Assembly (NCBI GenBank): GCA_039029135.1
Contig: JBCCGT010000030.1
Span: 1 to 54,020 of the forward strand
DNA: 54,020 nucleotides
Source of the DNA: JALZVT01 sp039029135
GTDB taxonomy: Bacteria; Pseudomonadota; Gammaproteobacteria; Pseudomonadales; Azotimanducaceae
Reading direction: 5' to 3'
Shown here: in pieces, positions 8,557-17,093 of the stretch
How the letters are laid out: the number at the start of each line of letters is the position of its first letter
Position numbering within the stretch: the first letter of the stretch is position 1
The notes under the pieces: model-generated
What the model saw: the letters and a program-made list of their open reading frames with translations, nothing else
What the model was told of the DNA's origin: nothing
Databases searched by the model: none
Translations under genes and position numbers: made by a program

Positions 8557-9639
8557 CTAGCGCGGCACCCCGTCGCCGAACACGTTGATGCCCTTGGCGA
8601 AGGGCGCGCTGCGCTCCGGGTCATGCCCGGACGCCGCGGGGGGTTCGGCCTCCCAGATCACGCTCGCGGCCGGCGTCGCGAGAAGCGCGCGAACCTGATC
8701 GCGCTCGGACTCGCTGAGCCCGGCGAACGCTTCGCGCAGCCGCTCGAGGCAGTAAACGCGGTAACGCGACACCGGCAGGTCGACGTAGCGCACGCCCTGT
8801 ACCGTCAACGCAAACTTCTGTTCGCCGCGCGCGTAGGCCTCAGCGTTCGCGCGCAGCGCGACCAGATGCGTCTCGCCAATCTCTTCCAACATCGCACCCG
8901 CGTCGTGGGGCACCGCGTCCAGCAGCGCGCCCGGCGTCGTCGCGGCGCGCGCGTTCCACACCCGCGCAACCCAGGCGTAAACCGCCGGCGCCTCGTTGCG
9001 CATGATCTCTGCCGGTGTCGGGTCCTGACCGAAGTGACGCAGCATGGGGCCCATGAGGCCGAAGTCGGCGATCGAGGGCGCATCGCCCAGCGCGAATGGC
9101 CGGTTCCGCAGCATCGCGCCCAGCACGCGCAGCGCCGCGCGATAGCTCGACTCGACGTGCTCGCGGGTCGCCGCGGTCACGCCGTCGTTCAACACAAATC
9201 CCTTGTGCTGACGCCGACTAATGCGCCGTAGCAGCAGCCAGCGCGGCGCCGGGACGTGACCGGCCACCTCGTCGGCGAGTATGCGCGACAGCAGCGCGCG
9301 ATCGTGCTCGTAGCTCCAGCGATAGTGCATCGCGGGCCGCCACAACCACTCGTCGGCGTAGTCCTCAATCAACAGCGCGATAAAGCGCACGACCGGGTCG
9401 CACGGATACACGCTCGACTCGGGGTGCTCGGCGTCGAGCTGCGCGATGATCGGCGTGCTATCCGACATATAGCGGCCGTCGTCGCGCAGCACCAGCGGCA
9501 CCTGTATCGCGCCCACTTTGGGCTTCAGCTCGCGGGCGATCGCGAAGGGCGACTCCATGTCATAGGAAAGCCCCTTGTAGCGCAGGTACGCCTCCAGCTT
9601 CCCCGTGTAGTACGAGACCGATACGCCATAGACCTTCAT
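8557..9639 (-). CDS. Glutathione S-transferase-like protein with C-terminal extension
   Basis: A 360-residue protein starting with a thioredoxin-like GST N-domain (MKVYGVSVSYYTGKLEAYLR, later VPLVLRDDGRYMSDSTPIIA), followed by a helical C-domain with RPFALGDAPSIADFGLMGPM, the characteristic N-capping/hydrophobic-staple region. The S-Y-Y-T at 8-11 sits where the catalytic Ser or Tyr of GSTs lies. About 110 extra residues follow the normal end, containing a predicted mostly polar region closing with KGINVFGDGVPR. It follows the PhyH-type gene by 3 bases and is surely cotranscribed with it. Typical GSTs are 200-250 residues, so the added part may be a further small domain. Confidence 0.8.
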   Translation of the reverse strand: MKVYGVSVSYYTGKLEAYLRYKGLSYDMESPFAIARELKPKVGAIQVPLVLRDDGRYMSDSTPIIAQLDAEHPESSVYPCDPVVRFIALLIEDYADEWLWRPAMHYRWSYEHDRALLSRILADEVAGHVPAPRWLLLRRISRRQHKGFVLNDGVTAATREHVESSYRAALRVLGAMLRNRPFALGDAPSIADFGLMGPMLRHFGQDPTPAEIMRNEAPAVYAWVARVWNARAATTPGALLDAVPHDAGAMLEEIGETHLVALRANAEAYARGEQKFALTVQGVRYVDLPVSRYRVYCLERLREAFAGLSESERDQVRALLATPAASVIWEAEPPAASGHDPERSAPFAKGINVFGDGVPR

Positions 9640-9642
9640 GGC

Positions 9643-10491
9643 TCACCCATCGTAGAAGAAGCGCGGGTGCAGGCCGGCCAGCGTACGTTCGCGCTCGTCC
9701 GTCGCGCGCTCGATGGCCGCATCGGTGAGCTGGTTGATCTCAGCGCTCGGCCGCAGGCGCTGGGCGATGTCGCGACGACCATAGTGCACCTGCAAAAACA
9801 GCCGGCCCCGATCACCCGCGCGCGTAGGCAGGCGTCGGTGCCAGACATCGGAGACGAACAGGCCAACGTCGCCCGGGGCCGCCAGCAGCGGCTCGACGCC
9901 GCGCCCGTTCCAGGTCAGCTCGTCGTCCAGCAGCCGATCGGCCGGCGGCGGTTTGCCCGACAGGTGGCTGCCGGGGATCACGCCGGTTGGGCCGTCGGCC
10001 ACCGCGCAGGGTTCGAGATAAATGTGCGCGCCGATCGCGAACACGGGATGCGGAATCTCGCGCGGCCACTCGACACCGTCCGGCAGCGGCACGTGCGGAC
10101 CGGCGTCGATATGCCAGTGGCCGCCGCCGTGCAAACCGTCGCTGGTTGGCGGATTGCGCCAGGCCGTGTTGGCGATGACGTGGCAGTCCTCGCCCAGCAG
10201 GGGTTCGATCGCGTCCAGCACCGCCCGCTGGCCGACCGCGCGCTGGCACTCGGCGCTGCGGTTCAGCATCTCGTAGCGGAACATGGGCCAGGCACGGGGA
10301 TCGGGGCCGCGCCCGTCCGCGGGCACGGTCTCGAAAACGTGCAGCACCGCGGCTTTCAGCGCGGCCACCTCGTCGCGCGTGAACGCGCCCGGCAGCAGCG
10401 CCCAGCCTTCGCTTTCGAGCTGTCGCGCCGCCGGATTGGACACGTCGTCGCGCGACAGTAGATAGCCCCTTCGTCTCTTCAGCACGCTCAT
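9643..10491 (-). CDS. Phytanoyl-CoA dioxygenase (PhyH) family Fe(II)/2-oxoglutarate enzyme
   Basis: A 282-residue non-heme iron oxygenase. The iron ligands are visible as H-x-D in GGGHWHIDAG, with the distal His in SDVWHRRLPTR; the Arg in DRGRLFLQVHYGRR is the likely 2-oxoglutarate anchor. YLEPCAVADGPTGVIPGSH is the usual PhyH core segment. The frame extends to a TTG at 10542, but the ATG at 10491 (MSVLKRRRGYLL) is a more normal start. First gene of a two-gene unit with the GST-like gene (3-base gap). It probably hydroxylates a small organic substrate; PhyH relatives act on fatty acyl-CoAs, osmolytes and secondary metabolites. Confidence 0.85.
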   Translation of the reverse strand: MSVLKRRRGYLLSRDDVSNPAARQLESEGWALLPGAFTRDEVAALKAAVLHVFETVPADGRGPDPRAWPMFRYEMLNRSAECQRAVGQRAVLDAIEPLLGEDCHVIANTAWRNPPTSDGLHGGGHWHIDAGPHVPLPDGVEWPREIPHPVFAIGAHIYLEPCAVADGPTGVIPGSHLSGKPPPADRLLDDELTWNGRGVEPLLAAPGDVGLFVSDVWHRRLPTRAGDRGRLFLQVHYGRRDIAQRLRPSAEINQLTDAAIERATDERERTLAGLHPRFFYDG

Positions 10492-10629
10492 CCCCCGTTT
10501 CGGTGCCTGCTTGACTGTGCCACGAATCGGCGTCCGTCCCAACGAACGGAAGTCGAGGTCATTGCGAAAGAGCGAGCGCCGCTACAGTACACTGCCCTCA
10601 TAGCACCCACCCCGTGAAAGGAACACAGC

Positions 10630-11526
10630 ATGCGCTTCAGCTTCTGGCCCAACCCCAGCCAATCGTTCGCCGACGTTTTGGAACTCGTGCAGCACGTCGA
10701 GCGCACCGGCTGGGACGGCATCTGGTACGCCGACCACTTCATGCCCAACGCAGCGGACACAAGCACCCCGTGGCCGGAGGCGTGGATGACGCTGGCCGCG
10801 CTCGGCGCCCAGGTGCCGCGCCTGCGCATCGGCACGCTGGTCGCCGGCAACACGTACCGGCATCCGGCGGTGCTGGCCAAGATGGCGGCCACCCTCGACC
10901 ACATCACGTCCGGTCGCGTGGTGCTGGGGCTCGGCGCCGGCTGGCAGGAAAACGAACACGCGCAGTACGGCATTCCGTTCTACACCGTGCGCGAACGGCT
11001 GGCGCGCTTGAACGAGGCCTGCCACTGCATCAAGGCGCTGTATGGCGAGACCAAGGCCAACTACGCAGGCGACTACTATCAGCTGACCGACGCGAGCCTG
11101 GAGCCGAAGCCGGTGCAGGATCCGCTGCCGCTGCTGATCGGCGGCGGCGGTGAGAAGGTCACGCTGCGCATCACCGCAGAGCACGCGGACGAGTGGAACG
11201 TCTGGGGCACGGTCGAGACGCTGAAGCACAAGATGAGCATTCTGGACGCGCACTGCGCGGACGTCGGCCGCGATCCGAATTCGATTCAGCGTTCCGCCGT
11301 CGCGCTGCTGTTTATGAGCGACGACCCGGAGTTCGTTAAAAAAATGAAGGCCGCCGACCTACAGCAGGCCGCCGTCATCGGCAGCGTCGACGAGGTCGCC
11401 GAGATCGTGCGCCAGTACGAGGCCATCGGCGTCGACGAACTGATCGTCCCCGACTTCACGCTCGGACCGCGAGAGCAGAAGATCGCGACGCTGGATGCGT
11501 TCATCACGCGGGTCGAGGGCCGCTGA
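10630..11526 (+). CDS. LLM-class (luciferase-like) flavin-dependent oxidoreductase
   Basis: A 298-residue TIM-barrel oxidoreductase of the luciferase-like monooxygenase/F420-dependent superfamily. Characteristic segments are GWDGIWYADHFMPN near the start, RLRIGTLVAGNTYRHPAVLA, the family signature TLDHITSGRVVLGLGAGWQE at about residues 94-113, and LPLLIGGGGEKVTL. GAAAGGAAC lies 9-15 bases before the ATG. FMN or F420 may be the cofactor; Gammaproteobacteria usually use FMN. The globin frame begins at or inside its 3' end and a flavodoxin-like gene follows, so the three look like an operon. Confidence 0.9.
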   Translation: MRFSFWPNPSQSFADVLELVQHVERTGWDGIWYADHFMPNAADTSTPWPEAWMTLAALGAQVPRLRIGTLVAGNTYRHPAVLAKMAATLDHITSGRVVLGLGAGWQENEHAQYGIPFYTVRERLARLNEACHCIKALYGETKANYAGDYYQLTDASLEPKPVQDPLPLLIGGGGEKVTLRITAEHADEWNVWGTVETLKHKMSILDAHCADVGRDPNSIQRSAVALLFMSDDPEFVKKMKAADLQQAAVIGSVDEVAEIVRQYEAIGVDELIVPDFTLGPREQKIATLDAFITRVEGR

Positions 11527-11530
11527 GGCA

Positions 11531-11944
11531 TTGGCCAACTACGGACAGGGCGACTCCACCTATCAGACCGCCGGCGGCCTGGACGGCGTGCGCGCGCTGG
11601 TGAATGCGTTCTACGACACGATGGAACGTAACCCCGCCTACGCCACCATCTTGTCCTGGCATCCACAGACGCTCGATACCTCGCGCGACAAGCTGACCTT
11701 GTTTCTATGCGGCTGGATGGGCGGGCCGCGGTTTTTTCAGGAAACCTACGGCTCGATCAGCATTCCCGGCGCGCACGCCCATCTCGACGTGACGGCCGCG
11801 GAGCGCGATCAGTGGCTGGACTGCATGGCGGAGGCGATCGATCAGCGCGGCTACGCACCGGACTTCAAGGCGTATCTGCTGAAACAGCTCGGCCGGCCGG
11901 CGGAGATGATTCGTCGTCAGTCGGAAAAAACAGCCAGCACTTGA
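11531..11944 (+). CDS. Group II truncated hemoglobin
   Basis: A single-domain 2/2 globin, 137 residues, binding heme and O2 or NO in the cytoplasm. Family marks: LVNAFYDTMERNP (helix B with the distal Tyr), LFLCGWMGGPRFFQETYG with the invariant Trp of group II at the start of helix G region, and HAHLDVTAAERDQWLDCM with the proximal His. The preferred start is TTG 11531, 4 bases after the LLM stop, giving MANYGQGD; an ATG at 11495 inside the LLM gene would add 12 residues (MRSSRGSRAAEA). Coupling with a flavin oxidoreductase and a flavodoxin-like protein suggests that reduction of the globin, or an O2/NO-linked reaction, is the common theme. Confidence 0.85.
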   Translation: MANYGQGDSTYQTAGGLDGVRALVNAFYDTMERNPAYATILSWHPQTLDTSRDKLTLFLCGWMGGPRFFQETYGSISIPGAHAHLDVTAAERDQWLDCMAEAIDQRGYAPDFKAYLLKQLGRPAEMIRRQSEKTAST

Positions 11945-11972
11945 ATCTGAACAACAGGAAGCGGACAACATC

Positions 11973-12533
11973 ATGACCACAATCGCCGTCATCTATTTCT
12001 CCGGTACCGGCACCACGCGCGCGGTGGCCGAGGCGGTGCGCAACGGCGCCGCGAAGACCGACAGCGAGGCGCTGCTGCTCGAGGTCACGGGCGCCGACAT
12101 CAGCGACGGCCGCTGGGCCAACGACGAGATCGCGGGGCAGCTCGACGCCTGCGAAGGCATCATCTTCGGCACGCCGACCTACATGGGCTCGGTCGCCGGC
12201 CAGTACAAGTCGTTCATGGATGCGATGGCGCCGCGCTGGTACACCCAGGCCTGGCGCGGCAAGGTCGCGGCGGGCTTCACCGCATCCAGCCTCAGCGCCG
12301 GCGACAAGTTCAACGCGCTGCTCGATCTCACCACCTTCGCCATGCAGATGGGCATGATCTGGGTCGGCACTGGCGTGGGCATGCAGGAGGGGCTGAATCT
12401 GAACGGCTTCTACTACGGCGTGGGCGCGACGGCGAGCAACGCGGACGAGCTGCAGGAGGTCGACATCAACACCGCGCAGTCGCTGGGTACGCGCGTCGCC
12501 GACATCAGCGCCCGACTGGCGAACGACGCTTAG
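11973..12533 (+). CDS. Flavodoxin-like/WrbA-type FMN protein
   Basis: A 186-residue flavodoxin-fold protein. The phosphate-binding loop SGTGTTRAVAEAV is at about 10-22, and the FMN-contact segments are FGTPTYMGSVAGQYKSFMD (about 70-88) and GTGVGMQEGLNLNGFYYGVG. The pattern is that of WrbA-like NAD(P)H:quinone reductases and of NADPH-dependent FMN reductases, rather than short electron-transfer flavodoxins. A GGAAG ribosome-binding site precedes the ATG, 28 bases after the globin. Likely the third gene of the LLM-globin-flavoprotein unit; an electron donor role to either partner is an inference. Confidence 0.87.
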   Translation: MTTIAVIYFSGTGTTRAVAEAVRNGAAKTDSEALLLEVTGADISDGRWANDEIAGQLDACEGIIFGTPTYMGSVAGQYKSFMDAMAPRWYTQAWRGKVAAGFTASSLSAGDKFNALLDLTTFAMQMGMIWVGTGVGMQEGLNLNGFYYGVGATASNADELQEVDINTAQSLGTRVADISARLANDA

Positions 12534-12563
12534 TTCTTTCGCGTCGCTCGAGGACGCGGTGCA

Positions 12564-14558
12564 TCAGGGCAGCGCAAACGCGATCAGGAAGTCGCCCTGC
12601 TCACCCAGGCCCGAGCGCCGGTCACCGCCGGCCGCGACGACGACGAACTGCTTTGCCACGCCCGACGCGTTCACCACGTAGCTCATGGGCGTCGCGTTCG
12701 CGAAGCGCGGCAGTCGGTGCTGCCACAGCTCGACCCCCGTCTCGACGTCGTAGGCGCGGAAGGCGCGCTCCGACGCCGCGCCGATGAAGATCAGTCCGCC
12801 GGCCGTCAGCAGCGGACCACCCGTGCCCGGCGCGCCCCAGTTCAGCGGCAGCCCGGCGACGTCGCGCACCGTGCCATGCGGTCGCCGCCACACCTGCTGC
12901 CCGGCACTGAGATCCAGCACGACCATCTCCGCCATCGGGCGGCCGGCGCAGGGAATTCCCAGCGTCGGGTCGACATACGGGTAGCGCGCCATCAGATAGT
13001 CGGTGCCAAGCTGATCCGCGATCTCCACACCCGGCGGCGGCGCGAAACGCTCCGCCGCGGCGCTCATGGCCGCCACGCGTTCCGCCTCTGTTCGCGACGG
13101 GTCCTCGATCACATCTATGAACGGCTGGGCATCGACGCGGGCGATCAGCTTGGTTCGAAACGGCAGGTGGTTGAGATTGACCGCGAGCAGGCCGCGCGCC
13201 TCGTCGATCGCGACGCCGCCCCAGTTGATCGCCCCCATGTTGCTCGGCAGCCCGATCGTCCAGCTCTCACTAATCGGAGTGAACACCGGTCCAGACACGC
13301 TCTGCGCGTCCAGCTCGTCGCACAGGCCCAACATCGAAGTGCCCGGCTCATAGGTGCGCGACAGCCGAAACGCCGGCGGCGGGAACGGCTGGGTCGGCGC
13401 CATGCGATCGCGAAGCGGCCCGTCGCGCGACACCGGCTGCTCGGTCACCTTGATCAGCGGCACGCCCGTCTCGCGGTGCAGCACGAACAGGTGCCCCATC
13501 TTCGTCGCCTGGACCACCGCCGGCACCCGCCGGCCGTCCACGCTCAGATCGATCAGCGCCGGCTGCGCCGGCACGTCGAAGTCCCAGAAGTCCCGATGCA
13601 CGGTGTTGAAGTGCCACACGACCTCGCCGGTCGATGCGCGCAGCGCGACGACCGAGGAACCGTAGTGCGCCATGTCGATGCCCGGCGGCCGCGCGTAGTC
13701 GGGCGCCGGGTTGCCGGTGGGCAGAAACACCAGGTCCCGCTCGGCGTCGACGCTCATCGGCGCCCAGACGTTCGGCGTGCCCAGCGCATAGCCGTGCGCG
13801 CTGACCGGCAGGTTCTCGTAGTCGTAGTCCGGCGGCGCCAGATCGAACGCCCAGGCCAGCCCTCCGGTTCGCACCGAGTAGGCGCGCACCACGCCGCTCG
13901 GCGCATCAAGCCGCTGACCGTCGCTGACCGCAGAGCCGACGATGGCGAGATCGCCGGCGACGGCCGGCGGCGAGGTCACCTGATACTCACCGGACCAGAG
14001 CCGGTCGCCCACGCCAACCGCAAGGTCGACTTCGCCGTTGTCCCCGAAGTCCTGGCAGCGCGCGCCGGTGCGCGCGTCCAGCGCGATCAGACGCGCATCA
14101 TTCGTCGCCATCAGCACGCGACTGGCGCAGGCGTCTCCGTTCGATCCGGGCGCCGACCACACCGCCGGCGCCCGACAGTTGAACTGGTTCGCCGGCCGCA
14201 TCCCTGGATCGATCTGCGCGTCAAACCGCCACAGCTCGCCGCCGGTCAGCGGGTCGAGCGCGATGAGCCGATTGCGCGGCGTGCACATCAACAGCCGACC
14301 GTCGTGGACGATCGGCATGGCCTGAAAGACCGTGCCGACGTCGCCGGTGCGGTACACCCACGCGAGTGCAAGCTCCGCGACGTTGCCCGCATCGATCTGA
14401 TCGGCAGAGGCAAACTGCCGGCCGCCGGGACCGCCGTAGCGAGACCAGCCGTCAACCGACCGCGGCTCGACCCGGTCGGGTTGGGCAACATCGAAGGCCG
14501 GCTCGCAGGCGACGAGCGGCAGCAGGGCGACAAACAGCCAGCAGCGCGACATCCTCAT
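12564..14558 (-). CDS. PQQ-dependent dehydrogenase, predicted lipoprotein
   Basis: A 664-residue quinoprotein. The N-terminus is a lipoprotein signal (CWLFVALLPLVAC, lipobox LVAC), so the enzyme should be tethered to a periplasmic membrane face. The body is an eight-bladed propeller with repeated W-motif segments such as WSRYGGPGGRQFASADQI, GGELWRFDAQID, ALDARTGA, and the terminal GGPLLTAGGLIFIGAASERA with AYDVETGVELWQHRLP. This matches glucose/alcohol-type PQQ dehydrogenases. The ATG at 14558 is used; an ATG two codons later is equally possible and a TTG lies three codons before. No pqq biosynthesis or cytochrome partner is in the window. Divergent from the alpha/beta hydrolase gene. Confidence 0.88.
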   Translation of the reverse strand: MRMSRCWLFVALLPLVACEPAFDVAQPDRVEPRSVDGWSRYGGPGGRQFASADQIDAGNVAELALAWVYRTGDVGTVFQAMPIVHDGRLLMCTPRNRLIALDPLTGGELWRFDAQIDPGMRPANQFNCRAPAVWSAPGSNGDACASRVLMATNDARLIALDARTGARCQDFGDNGEVDLAVGVGDRLWSGEYQVTSPPAVAGDLAIVGSAVSDGQRLDAPSGVVRAYSVRTGGLAWAFDLAPPDYDYENLPVSAHGYALGTPNVWAPMSVDAERDLVFLPTGNPAPDYARPPGIDMAHYGSSVVALRASTGEVVWHFNTVHRDFWDFDVPAQPALIDLSVDGRRVPAVVQATKMGHLFVLHRETGVPLIKVTEQPVSRDGPLRDRMAPTQPFPPPAFRLSRTYEPGTSMLGLCDELDAQSVSGPVFTPISESWTIGLPSNMGAINWGGVAIDEARGLLAVNLNHLPFRTKLIARVDAQPFIDVIEDPSRTEAERVAAMSAAAERFAPPPGVEIADQLGTDYLMARYPYVDPTLGIPCAGRPMAEMVVLDLSAGQQVWRRPHGTVRDVAGLPLNWGAPGTGGPLLTAGGLIFIGAASERAFRAYDVETGVELWQHRLPRFANATPMSYVVNASGVAKQFVVVAAGGDRRSGLGEQGDFLIAFALP

Positions 14559-14668
14559 GACCCGCAATATACTGGGTTACCGCAGCGGCGCGGCCGCGCG
14601 GGTCAGACAATTGCCCGCGCAACGACACTACCGCCGCGGACACAAATCAGGTAGACGAGGGGGACAAC

Positions 14669-15379
14669 ATGAGCTGGACAACCGAAGCACAGGCCGCAGA
14701 GGGCGGCATGACCGAGCGCGCGTTCACGCTCGCGGGAGACAACGGCGACGTGCCCGGCGTCTACTGGGAGCCTGCGGAAGGCGGCGCGGACGCGTTGGTG
14801 CTGCTGGGCCACGGCGGCACCACGCACAAGCGCGTGCCGTACCTGATCGCCGTCGCCCAGCTGCTCGCCGCGCGCGGCGTCGCCTCGGCGGCGATAGACG
14901 GCCCGGGCCACGGCGACCGGCTGACCATCGCCCACACCGGCGACAACTTCAAAGCGGTCTGGGATGCCGGCGGCGGGACGGAGGGCATGCTGGCCGACTG
15001 GCGGGCCGCGCTCGACTTTCTGCACGCCGAGACCGGCGAGCGCCCGACCGGCTGGTGGGGCCTGTCGATGGGCACGATGATGGGCCTGCCGGTGTGCGCC
15101 CGCGACGAGCGCATCCGCACGGCGGTGCTCGGCCTCATGGGCACCTGGGGACCCAACGGCGCTGCGCTAACCGAGATGGCCCCAAAGCTGACGCTGCCGC
15201 TGCGCTTCCTGGTGCAGTGGGACGACGAGATCGTGCCGCGCGACGCCTGCCTGGAGCTGTTTGGCCTGATCGGCGCGAAGCGCAAGACCCTGCACGCCAA
15301 CCCCGGCCTGCACGCCGCGGTACCGCAATTCGAGGTCGCAGCGTCGGCGGACTATCTCGCCAGCCAGCTACGGCGCTAG
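14669..15379 (+). CDS. Alpha/beta hydrolase
   Basis: A 236-residue alpha/beta hydrolase. LLGHGGTTHKR provides the oxyanion-hole loop after strand 3, GLSMG carries the nucleophile Ser, QWDDEIVP the acidic residue, and GLHAAVP the catalytic His. No signal peptide, so cytoplasmic. A GAGGGGGA ribosome-binding site lies just upstream of ATG 14669. Dienelactone-hydrolase-like or acyl esterase activity is likely but the substrate cannot be assigned. It is divergent from the PQQ dehydrogenase (110-base intergenic space) and followed by a terminator-like hairpin. Confidence 0.85.
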   Translation: MSWTTEAQAAEGGMTERAFTLAGDNGDVPGVYWEPAEGGADALVLLGHGGTTHKRVPYLIAVAQLLAARGVASAAIDGPGHGDRLTIAHTGDNFKAVWDAGGGTEGMLADWRAALDFLHAETGERPTGWWGLSMGTMMGLPVCARDERIRTAVLGLMGTWGPNGAALTEMAPKLTLPLRFLVQWDDEIVPRDACLELFGLIGAKRKTLHANPGLHAAVPQFEVAASADYLASQLRR

Positions 15380-15395
15380 CGCTTTCCATACCGCC

Positions 15396-15417
15396 GGGGC
15401 GGCAGCGTGGCCGCCCC
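15396..15417 (+). terminator. GC-rich hairpin after the alpha/beta hydrolase gene
   Basis: A perfect 8-bp stem, GGGGCGGC and GCCGCCCC, with a 6-base loop (AGCGTG), 17 bases after the stop codon. There is no long T-tract directly after it, only CCTTTT about 15 bases later, so it may be a weak intrinsic terminator or a 3'-end stabiliser separating this gene from the TetR-RND operon. Confidence 0.45.
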
Positions 15418-15471
15418 GCCCATCTCGCAAACCTTTTCGATCCCGCCCGGGCCGCTAGCGCGACCGAGTAG

Positions 15472-15494
15472 CTATACCGTCCAGACGGTATAGT
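15472..15494 (+). promoter_or_regulatory. TetR operator overlapping a -10 box
   Basis: A perfect inverted repeat CTATACCGTC-CA-GACGGTATAG occupies 15472-15493, and TATAGT at 15489-15494 makes a good -10 element that shares its right arm; no clear -35 box is seen. The ATG of the TetR gene is 15 bases beyond, so the site is placed for autorepression of the whole tetR-MFP-RND operon. Confidence 0.8.
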
Positions 15495-15508
15495 GCTATC
15501 CTGCCGCG

Positions 15509-16024
15509 ATGAACACCCAAATCTCGCCGAGCAAACAGCGCCTGTTGATCGCGGCCGCCGAAGTCACCCAGATCGACGGCGCGGGCAATCTGACACTCGA
15601 CAAGGTGGCGGAGCGTGCTGGGGTCTCGAAGGGGGGCCTGCTGTATCACTACCCGAGCAAGCGCGCGCTGCTGGAGGGCATGCTCACGCACCTGCTGCAG
15701 ACGATCGAATCGCGCGTGGCCGAGGCGATCGAAACCGACCTCGGGAGCTACGTCGAGGCGATGTGCACCCAACCCGCTGCCGAGCGCGCGATGGCGCAGG
15801 CGCTGCTCGCCGCCGCGGCGGAGGATCCGGCGCTGCTGAGCCCGGCGCGAGAGCTCGTGTCGCGCTGGCTCGGGCGCACCGCGGAGCTGTCGAAGTGGGG
15901 ACCGCTGCTGCTGCTCGCGAACGAGGGGCTGCGTTTTCTCGATCTGCTCGATCTGCTGCCCTCCGCGGCCGACCACGCGCGCCTGCGCGGTCTGCTACTG
16001 GAGGCCGGGGAGCAGCTCGCATGA
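15509..16024 (+). CDS. TetR/AcrR family transcriptional repressor
   Basis: A 171-residue repressor. The N-terminal DNA-binding domain has LTLDKVAERAGVSKGGLLYH then YPSKRALLEGML at about residues 30-62, the standard TetR helix-turn-helix; the rest is the helical ligand-binding domain. It is a little shorter than typical TetR proteins (about 200). Its stop overlaps the membrane-fusion-protein start by 4 bases (ATGA), so it is the first gene of an efflux operon and most likely represses that operon through the palindrome immediately upstream. The inducer cannot be inferred. Confidence 0.9.
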   Translation: MNTQISPSKQRLLIAAAEVTQIDGAGNLTLDKVAERAGVSKGGLLYHYPSKRALLEGMLTHLLQTIESRVAEAIETDLGSYVEAMCTQPAAERAMAQALLAAAAEDPALLSPARELVSRWLGRTAELSKWGPLLLLANEGLRFLDLLDLLPSAADHARLRGLLLEAGEQLA

Positions 16025-17091
16025 CCTGGCGAGTCGTTCCGGTCGCGCTGCTGCTGGCCGCCTGCGACGGCGACCTGCCGGTCGAGCGAACCGGCGAGCC
16101 CGCTCGCGTCGCCCAGCCGCCGATCCGCCAGGCGGTCCTGTTCCGCGCAGCCCAAGCGGAAGACGCGACCCGACGGCGCTTCGTCGCCCGCGTCGAGGCC
16201 GCTCGCACCGTCGAGGCCGCGTTCGAGGTCGGCGGCACCCTGGCGGAATTGCCCATCCGCGAAGGACAGACGATCCCCGCAGGCGAGCGCATCGCGGCAC
16301 TCCAGCAGACCGACTACGTGCTGGCCGAGCGGGAGGCGCGCGTCAACGTGCGGCTGACCCAGAGCGACTACGAGCGCAAGCGCTCGCTGCTCGCGCGCCG
16401 GGGTATCAGCGAGTCCGCGGTCGACGACGCGCGCGCCCAGGCGGACCTCGCGCGCGTGCGCGCGGCACAGGCAAAGGAGCGGCTGCGCAAGACGGTGCTG
16501 TACGCGCCCTTCGACGCATACATCGCGCAGCGCCGCGTCGACAACCACACCAAGGTGCAGCCAACGATGCCGGTCGCCCGCCTGCTCGACCTGTCGGTGC
16601 TGCACCTGGTCGCGAGCGTGCCGGAGACGCTGCTGGCCACGCTCAACGCAAGCGACATCGAGAAACTGGAGGCGAGCTTCGCCGCGGCGCCCGAGCGACG
16701 CTTCCCCGTGCAGTACCTGGAACATCGCGGCGAGGCTGACCCCGTTGCCCAGACGTTCGAGGTGACCTTTACGCTGCAGCCGCCCGACGGCATGAACCTG
16801 CTGCCCGGCATGACCGCGACCGTCGACCTGCGTCTCCGCGGCGACGCACCCGGCACCGATCTCGGCCTGCGCGTGCCGCCCGGTGCACTCGTTACCGCGG
16901 CCGACGGCAGCTTCGCCGTCTGGCAGGTCGACGAGGCGACGAATCAGGTGAGCCGCCGCGCCGTCCGGGTCGACGCCAGCGGCGGCGGCGGCATCCGCGT
17001 CATCGCGGGTCTGGAGGACGGCGCGCTGATCGTCGCCTCCGGCGTCAATTTGCTGCGCGACGGCATGCGCGTCACGTCTTTGGAAAACTAG
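16021..17091 (+). CDS. RND efflux periplasmic adaptor (membrane fusion protein)
   Basis: A 356-residue HlyD/AcrA-type adaptor that bridges an inner-membrane RND pump to an outer-membrane channel. The start MTWRVVPVALLLAAC is a lipoprotein signal with the lipid-bearing Cys at position 15. The barrel-sandwich halves are FEVGGTLAELPIREGQTIPA and LYAPFDAYIAQRRVDNHTKV, with a coiled-coil hairpin between them (DYERKRSLLARRGISESAVD). The membrane-proximal domain includes VPPGALVTAADGSFAVWQVD. Translation is coupled to TetR by the ATGA overlap and the RND gene begins 2 bases after its stop. Confidence 0.9.
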   Translation: MTWRVVPVALLLAACDGDLPVERTGEPARVAQPPIRQAVLFRAAQAEDATRRRFVARVEAARTVEAAFEVGGTLAELPIREGQTIPAGERIAALQQTDYVLAEREARVNVRLTQSDYERKRSLLARRGISESAVDDARAQADLARVRAAQAKERLRKTVLYAPFDAYIAQRRVDNHTKVQPTMPVARLLDLSVLHLVASVPETLLATLNASDIEKLEASFAAAPERRFPVQYLEHRGEADPVAQTFEVTFTLQPPDGMNLLPGMTATVDLRLRGDAPGTDLGLRVPPGALVTAADGSFAVWQVDEATNQVSRRAVRVDASGGGGIRVIAGLEDGALIVASGVNLLRDGMRVTSLEN

Positions 17092-17093
17092 CC

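Noticed and set aside
12717..14654. 645-residue open frame on the plus strand opposite the PQQ dehydrogenase
   Set aside because: Arg/His-rich shadow with no domain; the minus-strand propeller is unmistakable.
15380..15508. A -35 box 17 bases upstream of TATAGT before the TetR gene
   Set aside because: The matching position reads GAGTAG, too far from TTGACA to claim.
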